From Akkermansia muciniphila (GTDB lineage: Bacteria; Verrucomicrobiota; Verrucomicrobiia; Verrucomicrobiales; Akkermansiaceae), in assembly GCA_945860285.1 (NCBI GenBank), contig CAMAQB010000008.1, positions 1 to 63,118 of the forward strand: a stretch of 63,118 bases of DNA, given 5' to 3'. Shown here piece after piece: positions 56,851 to 63,118 of this stretch. Position numbers and translations under genes: made by a program. The notes beneath the pieces are model-generated. The model worked only from the letters and a program-made list of their open reading frames with translations, did no database searches and was not told the origin of the DNA. How positions within the stretch are numbered: the stretch's first letter is position 1; every line of letters begins with the position of its first letter.

Positions 56851-57831
56851 TCACCCTGTCGTCAGCTTGGCAGGATCGGTGGTCTTTTTGGTCCACACCA
56901 GTGAGGCAACCACGGAACCGGCAAGGACCACGACAATCACTCCTAACGAAACATGGGTGTCGATTTTCCACGCACTGTGTGACAGCAGCATCTTGACTCC
57001 GACAAATCCGAGCACCAGTGCCAGGCCGGTCTTGAGGTGGTGGAATTTGTCCATCACTCCGGCGAGGGCGAAGTAAAGGGAACGCAGGCCCAGGATCGCG
57101 AATACATTCGACGTGTAAACGATGAACGGATCCGTGGTGACCGCGAAGATCGCGGGAATCGAATCCACCGCGAAAATCACGTCGGTGAATTCAACCAGGA
57201 TCAGCACCATGAACAGCGGGGTTGCGTGACGGATTCCATTCTCCCTAACAAAAAATCGTCCCTCCCTGTAGCCATCGGTCACCGGCATGATTTTTCGGAA
57301 CATCGCCAGGATCCTGCTTTTGCCGGGATCGTATGGCTCCTCTTTTTTGATCAGCATTTTGATGCCGGTGATGATCAAAAACGCACCAAACACATAGATG
57401 ATCCAGGTGAAATTGCTGACCAGACTTGCCCCGACCGCGATCATGGCAGCACGCATGAGCAGGGCGCCGATGATGCCCCAAAACAGAATCTTGTGCTGGT
57501 AAAGCGTCGGTACTGCGAATGCGGAGAACAGCAGCGCGAACACGAAGATGTTGTCAACACTCAGCGATTTTTCGATGACGTATCCTGTCAGGAACTCCAC
57601 GCCTTTTTCCCCACCCATGAAGTGGGCAATGCCAAGATTGAAAATCATTGCCATCACCACCCAGACAATCGTCCATGCGATGGATTCCTTGAAACTGACA
57701 ATGTGGGCCTTGCGATGAAAGACACCCAGGTCCAGTGCGAGCATGCACAGAACGAATAAATTGAACAGAATCCACGGCCATGGTCCGCCGCCCGTCATGA
57801 TGTTTGCAGAAATCAGTTGCATCGACGACAT
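56851..57831 (-). CDS. TerC/Alx-family membrane protein (predicted Mn2+ exporter)
   Basis: 326 residues with about nine helices. Family motifs: LDLGVFHRKAH, GYVIEKSLSVDNIFVFALLFSAFAVP (acidic membrane residues), LFMVLILVEFTDVIFAVDSIPAIFAVT, and FAILGLRSLYFALAG. Characterised homologs (Alx, MntX-like, TerC) export or buffer manganese or act in tellurite resistance. The gene is divergent from a LysR-type regulator 57 bp away whose start region has a clear operator-like dyad, so regulation by that protein is likely. Confidence 0.9.
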   Translation of the reverse strand: MSSMQLISANIMTGGGPWPWILFNLFVLCMLALDLGVFHRKAHIVSFKESIAWTIVWVVMAMIFNLGIAHFMGGEKGVEFLTGYVIEKSLSVDNIFVFALLFSAFAVPTLYQHKILFWGIIGALLMRAAMIAVGASLVSNFTWIIYVFGAFLIITGIKMLIKKEEPYDPGKSRILAMFRKIMPVTDGYREGRFFVRENGIRHATPLFMVLILVEFTDVIFAVDSIPAIFAVTTDPFIVYTSNVFAILGLRSLYFALAGVMDKFHHLKTGLALVLGFVGVKMLLSHSAWKIDTHVSLGVIVVVLAGSVVASLVWTKKTTDPAKLTTG

Positions 57832-57846
57832 TCTGACCCGGAATTA

Positions 57847-57867
57847 CAATTTGACTATTTCAAATTG
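57847..57867. promoter_or_regulatory. LysR-type operator dyad between terC and the regulator
   Basis: CAATTTGA (57847-57854), CTATT, TCAAATTG (57860-57867): a perfect 8-bp inverted repeat with 5-bp spacer. It is the only strong dyad in the 57-bp gap between the divergent start codons, 16 bp from terC's ATG side and 21 bp before the regulator ATG. Confidence 0.65.
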
Positions 57868-57888
57868 AATGATAAACGTTTCCAAAAA

Positions 57889-58800
57889 ATGGAACAAAAG
57901 TACGCCTATGATTTGAACTATGGACACCTGCGCTACTTTTACGCCGTGGCAAGCGAAGGTGGTCTGCGTCAGGCAGCTGCGAAATTGCATGTATCCCAGT
58001 CGTCGATCTGCACGCAAATCCGTCTGTTGGAGGAAACCCTCGGTGGCAAGTTGTTCCGGCAGAGCGGGCGATCTCTGCAACTGAGTGAATTGGGCCAATC
58101 GATCCTCGGACATGCCGCGGAGATTTTTGAATTGGGGGCGGAGATCGCTTCGGCGGCCAGGACGGCAACGACATCGCGACGTCCGCAGTTGCACGTGGGA
58201 ATCGTCGATGCCTTTCCCAAACTGATGAGTTATGAATTGTTGAAACCCGCGTTTCGTCATCGACCGGAGGTGCGGGTCAGTTGTCAGGAAGGGAAGTTGC
58301 CCGACCTTTTGGCCATGTTGCAGACCCACAGATTGGATCTGGTCATTGCCGATGAACCGGCGTCATCGGGGGAGGCGACGCGATTTTTCAATCATGAACT
58401 GGGCGGCTGTGGCATGAGCTTTTGTGCCGCTCCGGAATTGGCGCGCACATGCAAGGGCTCGTTCCCCGGCAACATTCGCAACGCCCCAGTCTTGCTGCCG
58501 ACGCAAAACTGCATTTTGCGTCGCGAGTTGGAGAAATGGTACCATGGTCTCGGCATCCGCCCGAGGGTGGTCGCGGAGTTCGAAGACCCGGCACTGGCGA
58601 AAATCTGCGCGTCGGATGGCATGGGTTACATCGTGATCCCCACGGAGGTTGCCGCGGATACCATGAAACGGTATGGATTGAAGTTGGTAGGAAAAACGAT
58701 GGAGGTGACCACTTCGTTCTATGTGATCACCGCCGAGCGCAAAACCGACAATGCCGTTGTGGCCGCCATCACCGGTCGATTGCGGAAGCATTCAAAGTGA
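57889..58800 (+). CDS. LysR-family transcriptional regulator (NhaR-like)
   Basis: 303 residues from ATG 57889 (the longer ORF from 57817 overlaps terC). N-terminal winged HTH: LNYGHLRYFYAVASEGGLRQAAAKLHVSQSSICTQIRLLEETLG followed by RSLQLSELGQSIL, the LNY-HLRYFYAVA type of start seen in NhaR. The effector domain follows (LHVGIVDAFPKLMSYELL, LDLVIADEPASSGEATRFF, IVIPTEVAADTMKRYGLKLVG). NhaR responds to Na+ in enterics; here it is adjacent to and divergent from terC, so Mn2+ or pH responsive control is a reasonable guess. A perfect dyad lies in the shared promoter. Confidence 0.9.
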   Translation: MEQKYAYDLNYGHLRYFYAVASEGGLRQAAAKLHVSQSSICTQIRLLEETLGGKLFRQSGRSLQLSELGQSILGHAAEIFELGAEIASAARTATTSRRPQLHVGIVDAFPKLMSYELLKPAFRHRPEVRVSCQEGKLPDLLAMLQTHRLDLVIADEPASSGEATRFFNHELGGCGMSFCAAPELARTCKGSFPGNIRNAPVLLPTQNCILRRELEKWYHGLGIRPRVVAEFEDPALAKICASDGMGYIVIPTEVAADTMKRYGLKLVGKTMEVTTSFYVITAERKTDNAVVAAITGRLRKHSK

Positions 58801-58806
58801 ACGAAA

Positions 58807-61251
58807 TCAACCCACAACCTCCACGTGCGCAGCTTCGGTCTGCTCCGCTTCGCGATAGTCGGCGCCGGTGACTTTCGACCACCACAGTACTAGTGCGGAG
58901 GCAACGAAGATCGAGGAATAGGTTCCCACGATGATGCCGATAATGATCATCAGCGAGAAATCGCGCATGGCCGGTCCGCCGAAAACGTAGAGCGAAAGCA
59001 CGGCGAACAGCGTTGCGCCCGAAGTTAGAATCGTTCGCGACAAGGTGGCGTTGATGGCCTCGTTCATGATGTCTTTCAACGTGCCGCTGCTATAGCGCAG
59101 GTTTTCGCGGATCCGGTCGAAAATAATCACGGTGTCGTTGATCGAATAACCCGCAATTGTTAGAATCGCGCCAATGTGAATCAGCGACAATTGATTGCCC
59201 AGCAAAACAACCAGACCGCAACTGATGATCACGTCGTGGAACAGCGCGATGATCGCACCCACGGCGAACGAAAGGCGGTAGCGGAACGACACATAGAAGA
59301 AGATCAGCACCATGCCAATGACCAGGGCGACAGCGGAGTCTTGCATGAATTCTTTACCCAGCAAGGAGGATACCCCGTCGCGGCTGGGAGTGAGGTTCAT
59401 GGTCTTGATGTCGGGAAATGTTTCGGATAGTTTGCTTTCGATGATGGGCGCATCCTTCGCGTCGCAGCGGATGGTGAGCAGGCGACCAGTGACGAGGTTC
59501 TTTTCCTCCTGAGGGAAGGCTGCTTTTTGCAAAGTCAGACCATTGATAGTCTTCTCGACTTCGGTGAAAGGCAACGCTGCTTTATCCCCGATGGCGTAGG
59601 AAATGATTGTGCCGCCGGTGAAGTCGATGCCCAGGCTTTTTTCGCCTTTGATGGCGTAGACTCCGATCGAAGCCGCAACCAGAATCGAAGAAACCAATGC
59701 GGCAATTTTGCTTTTGCCGAGGAAATCAAAATTGGCACTTTTGATCAGATTGAGGAAGGTGAATTTCTTGATCGCGTTCATGTCGACACACCAGCGGAAC
59801 AAAACCCGGGTGACCAGGATCGAGGCGAACAGCGAGGACACCAGGCCGATGGTCAGGGTAATCGCGAAGCCCTTGACAGTTCCGGTGGCGCGCCAGAACA
59901 GCACCAGCGCAGTGATCAAGGAGGTGAAGTTCGAATCGAAAATCGCGGTGAATGCCTTTTCGTAGGCAAGTTGCAGAGCATTTTTCACCGATTTGCCCGC
60001 TTCCATTTCCTCGCGCAGACGTTCGTAGATGAGTACGTTGGCGTCCACCGCCATGCCGATGGTCAGAATGATACCTGCGATGCCGGGTAGGGAGAAAGCG
60101 AAGCCGAACATCGCCATGATGCCGAACAGCATCACGGTGTTGATGATCAGACCGATCAACGCCACCAGACCGGCGAAGCGATAGTAAACGAGAATGAAAA
60201 CGAAGGTGGCGAGCAGGGCGAAAATGCCCGCGGTGATACCCTGCCGGACGACGTTGGCTCCGAGCGTCGGGGCGACGATGCGTTCCTCGTCGAACGCCAG
60301 CGGGTTGTTGATCGGGTTCATCAGGTTTTGCGCCAGTTGTGTCGCTTCATCCTTGGCGTTGAGACCCTCGATGACGAAATTTTTGCCTAGCGGCTGCTCG
60401 CTGTTCACCACGGGTGCGCTGATGCAGGTGCCGTCGAGCACGATCGCGATGCTGCCGCGACGGCTGGTCATCGGTGTTGTCAGTGCGATCATCTTGTCTT
60501 CGCCCTTGCTGTTGAGAGTGATGGAAACGACGCCGCCCATCTGCGGGAAAGCGGCGACGATGTCGCGCCCCTCAATGGCGACACGGCGGTTGAGCAGGAT
60601 GTTGGTGGAGATTTCCGATTCCTCCGGCGTGCCTTCCGCGACGGCATGTTTGTAGGAAAAAACCTTGTAACCTGGTTCGATGTGTTCGCCCTTGGCCACT
60701 TGTTCGGCAAGTTGGGATGACTGCGGATGAACCTCGCGAAGTTCCAGTTTCGCGGCTTTGCCAAGGGTGTCCTTGATTTTCGCGGCATCCTCCGGCTTGA
60801 TTCCCGGCATCTGCACCACGAAGCGGTCAACGCCCTGACGGAAAATCACCGGTTCGGCAACGCCCGATGCGTTGAGACGTTTTTCAATGATCGTGATCGC
60901 GTTGTCTGTGTCCTGAACGGTCACCGCGACTTTTTTCCCTTCCTCGTCCTCCCTTGGCTGTACGCGCATCGTGAACGAGGATCCGCCCACGATGTCAATC
61001 GCACCCTTGAGTTTTTTATCGAGCGGCGTGAGGGCCATCGCGCAGAGCATGCCGACCGCTACCAACAGCACCGTGCCCACATCGCGTTTGCGTTTCTCAC
61101 TCTCGGTGGCGAAATACCAGCCGAACAGCACCAGCAAGATCATGCCGTAGCAGAACAACAGCAGCGGGTTGGCGGTGAAATTCTCGAGCCATGAGATGGT
61201 GTTGGAAAGCCATGCGGGCATGGCGGCGAGTGTTTGGAGTTGCGGCAGCAT
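58807..61251 (-). CDS. secDF: Protein translocase SecDF fusion
   Basis: 814 residues. SecD and SecF are one polypeptide. SecD part: IDIVGGSSFTMRVQP (usually D-G-G), KRLNASGVAEPVIFRQG, then FVLVYYRFAGLVALIGLIIN and SLPGIAGIILTIGMAVDANVLIYERLREEM. SecF part from about 505: FTFLNLIKSANFDFLGKSK, KSLGIDFTGGTIISYAIGD (D-F-T-GG), IALFHDVIISCGLVVLLG and YSINDTVIIFDRIRENLR. About 12 helices, with periplasmic domains between helices 1-2 and 7-8. It uses the proton motive force to complete Sec export. 35 bp downstream of yajC in a conserved tgt-yajC-secDF operon. Confidence 0.96.
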   Translation of the reverse strand: MLPQLQTLAAMPAWLSNTISWLENFTANPLLLFCYGMILLVLFGWYFATESEKRKRDVGTVLLVAVGMLCAMALTPLDKKLKGAIDIVGGSSFTMRVQPREDEEGKKVAVTVQDTDNAITIIEKRLNASGVAEPVIFRQGVDRFVVQMPGIKPEDAAKIKDTLGKAAKLELREVHPQSSQLAEQVAKGEHIEPGYKVFSYKHAVAEGTPEESEISTNILLNRRVAIEGRDIVAAFPQMGGVVSITLNSKGEDKMIALTTPMTSRRGSIAIVLDGTCISAPVVNSEQPLGKNFVIEGLNAKDEATQLAQNLMNPINNPLAFDEERIVAPTLGANVVRQGITAGIFALLATFVFILVYYRFAGLVALIGLIINTVMLFGIMAMFGFAFSLPGIAGIILTIGMAVDANVLIYERLREEMEAGKSVKNALQLAYEKAFTAIFDSNFTSLITALVLFWRATGTVKGFAITLTIGLVSSLFASILVTRVLFRWCVDMNAIKKFTFLNLIKSANFDFLGKSKIAALVSSILVAASIGVYAIKGEKSLGIDFTGGTIISYAIGDKAALPFTEVEKTINGLTLQKAAFPQEEKNLVTGRLLTIRCDAKDAPIIESKLSETFPDIKTMNLTPSRDGVSSLLGKEFMQDSAVALVIGMVLIFFYVSFRYRLSFAVGAIIALFHDVIISCGLVVLLGNQLSLIHIGAILTIAGYSINDTVIIFDRIRENLRYSSGTLKDIMNEAINATLSRTILTSGATLFAVLSLYVFGGPAMRDFSLMIIIGIIVGTYSSIFVASALVLWWSKVTGADYREAEQTEAAHVEVVG

Positions 61252-61286
61252 CGGAAGTTGTCGGGTTGGTTGCTTTGCGAAGGGAA

Positions 61287-61604
61287 TCAGGCGTCCTTTT
61301 TCACCACGATGGCCATCGCGGCTTTGTCGAATTCGACCATAGTGTTGTCGGCGATTTTCACCACGACGGTTTTTTCCTTGATGTTGTGGACCAGGCCATG
61401 AATCCCGGCGCTGGTGATCACCCGGTCGCCGGTCTGCATCGAATCGATGCGCTGTTGCAGTTCCTTGCGTTGCTTTTGCTGCGGACGGATCAGCAGGAAG
61501 TAAAACATCACCACCATCAGTCCCATCATGATGAAAGGCTGAAAGCTTGAGGCGCCGGTGGTGCCGGCCGCTTCGGCAAGAATGGGGATAATCGGGATGT
61601 TCAT
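61287..61604 (-). CDS. yajC: Sec translocase accessory protein YajC
   Basis: 105 residues with one membrane helix (about 24-43, PFIMMGLMVVMFYFLLIRPQ) followed by the YajC cytosolic domain: QQKQRKELQQRIDSMQTGDRVITSAGIHG and KEKTVVVKIADNTMVEFDKAAM. YajC joins SecDF at the translocon. Its start overlaps the tgt stop by 4 bp (ATGA at 61601-61604), and secDF follows 35 bp later. Confidence 0.95.
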   Translation of the reverse strand: MNIPIIPILAEAAGTTGASSFQPFIMMGLMVVMFYFLLIRPQQKQRKELQQRIDSMQTGDRVITSAGIHGLVHNIKEKTVVVKIADNTMVEFDKAAMAIVVKKDA

Positions 61605-62728
61605 GTTTGTTGTTGGTAGCGTTGGATGAAGGCTTGTTGGAAAGACAGGAATGTCCCGTCTGCGATCGCCCGCCGGGCGTCGCTCACGAGACGCAAATAG
61701 AAATGCAGATTATGGAAAGAAAGCAACCGTAAAGAAAGAATTTCTCCTGCCCGGAACAAATGGCGGATGTAGGAACGGGAAAACCGCGCCACGTGGGGGT
61801 GGGTCGTTTCGCACAGCGGTCGCGGATCGCGTTCAAAGGCCAGGTTCTTGATCTGGATCGGTCCGTCGAGCGTGAAGGCCGTGCCGTGGCGCGCCACCCG
61901 GGTGGGCATGACGCAGTCGAACATGTCGACACCCCGACCGATCATTTCCAGAATCTGCGGCGGTGTGCCCAGCCCCATGGCATAACGCGGTTTGTTTTCG
62001 GGCAGATACGGCACGGCATGGTCGATGGCCCGGAACATCTCCTCTTCGGGTTCGCCAACGCTGACACCGCCGATCGCGTAACCATCGAAGTCCATTTGCG
62101 CGAGTTCGGTGGCCGATTGCGCGCGCAGTTCTGGATAGACCGAGCCCTGGACAATCCCGAAATGATGTTGCCGGCCTGTGCCGGAGCGCGGCTCGTTGGC
62201 GGCAACCCAGTCCTTGCAGCGCCGCGCCCAACGGGTGGTCAGGGCCAGAGAGTTGGCGGCGTATTTCTCATCGCAGGGATACGGCGGGCACTCGTCGAAA
62301 AGCATCGCGACATCGGAACCGATCGATGCCTGGATTTCCATGCTCAACTCGGGGGTGAGCAGCATCTTCGAACCATCGAGATGGTTTTGAAACCGCACGC
62401 CCTCCTCGGTGATCTTGCGCAATTTCGCCAGCGACCAGACTTGAAAGCCCCCGGAGTCGGTGAGAATCGGTTTTTTCCAGCAGGCGAATTCGTGCAGTCC
62501 GCCGAATTCCCTGATCAATTCATGGCCCGGTCGCAGCCAAAGGTGATAGGTATTGGCGAGAATGATTTGCGCGCCGAGTAGTTCCAATTCATCAGGATGC
62601 AACGTTTTCACCGAACCCTGTGTACCGACGGGCATGAAAATCGGGGTCTCCACCCAGCCGTGTGGCAATTCCAATCTGCCGAGTCGGGCGCGGGAATCCG
62701 TGGCGGTTTTTAACAAGGTAAATGGCAC
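61601..62728 (-). CDS. tgt: tRNA-guanine transglycosylase (queuine/preQ1), zinc ligands replaced
   Basis: 375 residues from GTG 62728 (PFTLLKTATDSRARLG), with GTG 62809 a longer option. It exchanges guanine-34 of GUN-anticodon tRNAs for preQ1. Active-site motifs are normal: TDSGGFQVWSL (Asp), GGVSVGEPEEEMF and FDCVMPTRVARHGTAF (nucleophile Asp). The C-terminal zinc site is not: where homologs have CxCxxC before SRxYxxHL, this protein reads ETTHPHVARFSRSYIRHL, with Cys replaced by Thr, His and Val; only the following His (FHNLHFY) is retained. Overlaps yajC by 4 bp. Confidence 0.92.
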   Translation of the reverse strand: MPFTLLKTATDSRARLGRLELPHGWVETPIFMPVGTQGSVKTLHPDELELLGAQIILANTYHLWLRPGHELIREFGGLHEFACWKKPILTDSGGFQVWSLAKLRKITEEGVRFQNHLDGSKMLLTPELSMEIQASIGSDVAMLFDECPPYPCDEKYAANSLALTTRWARRCKDWVAANEPRSGTGRQHHFGIVQGSVYPELRAQSATELAQMDFDGYAIGGVSVGEPEEEMFRAIDHAVPYLPENKPRYAMGLGTPPQILEMIGRGVDMFDCVMPTRVARHGTAFTLDGPIQIKNLAFERDPRPLCETTHPHVARFSRSYIRHLFRAGEILSLRLLSFHNLHFYLRLVSDARRAIADGTFLSFQQAFIQRYQQQT

Positions 62729-62956
62729 CGGCGGATTCAAGAGCAAACGAACCACGATGGAAAGGCTGATTTTGCGACTGACCCGAAATCCGCAGTTGAC
62801 CGCCGCCACTCGCCGTCATCATCTGATCGGTTTAAAATTTCAGCCCTTGGGACAGCACCGTAGGATGCAGTCCGCTGTGAGGAGGTTGTTGTTGCCCCCA
62901 TCCAGTTAGGAAATTCATTGCAGCAGTGAGGCTCTTTTCTATCTTTGCGGGAATTT

Positions 62957-63118
62957 TCATGGCAGGCGCAGGTCCCGCGCGCTCCACAGGGTGTCGGCTG
63001 CTCCTGCCGCGTTGCCTTTCATGCGCCGCGCTCCGTCTTTGCGTCGCTCGCTGAAGCGCTCCCGCGCACTTGCAAAGGCTTCGTTCACAAACGCTTTGCT
63101 GCCGATGATCGCGCCATC
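62957..63118 (-). CDS. C-terminus of a second RAYT-like transposase (partial, runs off window)
   Basis: 53 codons are open from the window edge to a TGA at 62957. The peptide (DGAIIGSKAFVNEAFASARE, then RRKDGARRMKGN and LWSARDLRLP) matches the C-terminal tail common to REP-associated Y1 transposases (DGxxIGSxxFV...GARxxRG). Too short for the HUH site. It differs from the RAYT within metH, so the genome carries more than one type. The 62729-62956 gap between it and tgt contains no gene. Confidence 0.6.
   Translation of the reverse strand, partial: DGAIIGSKAFVNEAFASARERFSERRKDGARRMKGNAAGAADTLWSARDLRLP

Overview
The window looks like a chromosome segment of a PVC-superphylum bacterium, most likely a verrucomicrobium. 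The main pointer is the minus-strand block at 2.7-14.7 kb, which carries gene families largely confined to Planctomycetota and Verrucomicrobiota (Tat-exported DUF1501 proteins, DUF1549/DUF1553 'PSD1' cytochrome-like proteins, a ThuA/PVC-type CxxCH dehydrogenase, DUF1080). A planctomycete is the alternative. Coding sequence is GC-rich and genes are tightly packed, often with ATGA stop/start overlaps.

Layout. 1-2.1 kb: a tyrosine recombinase fused in frame to an orphan RHS toxin tip, followed 2 bp later by an AT-rich membrane ORF (candidate immunity protein). 2.7-14.7 kb: the extracytoplasmic oxidative degradation block, ending in a frameshifted rhodanese-like gene. 14.8-20.1 kb: DUF2452, a KefB-type antiporter, a DUF1232 protein, a methyltransferase, a 250-bp MITE with 10-bp target-site duplications, and a CNT nucleoside transporter. 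20.4-23.3 kb: a decayed type I restriction-modification island (hsdR stub, hsdM 3' half, hsdS stubs) with an intact Abi_2-type gene and a DUF429-like gene. 23.5-36.7 kb: a GT51 glycosyltransferase with a ruined transpeptidase site, a Ppx/GppA-HD protein, a TRIC channel, EamA and Amt transporters, lipoproteins, a trypsin-like protease, dusB, malQ, tRNA-Thr(CGU), rnhB, yraN and a TPR protein.

37.1-46.2 kb is the most unusual accessory region. An alpha/beta-hydrolase-metacaspase fusion converges on an LCAT-like lipase-CHAT (caspase-fold) fusion, and behind the latter lies a 1211-residue multi-spanning membrane protein with a large soluble domain. All three are on the scale of a regulated-protease or cell-death system and are the best candidate here for something undescribed.

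46.4-63.1 kb is mostly housekeeping: argB, prfA, a methionine synthase split into two genes whose second part carries an in-frame REP-associated transposase with its flanking REP hairpins, a Cox-assembly trio (two SCO-like proteins and DUF420), hisD, TerC with a divergent LysR regulator, and the secDF-yajC-tgt operon. The window ends in the C-terminus of a second RAYT-like transposase. One tRNA was found; no rRNA and no CRISPR array.
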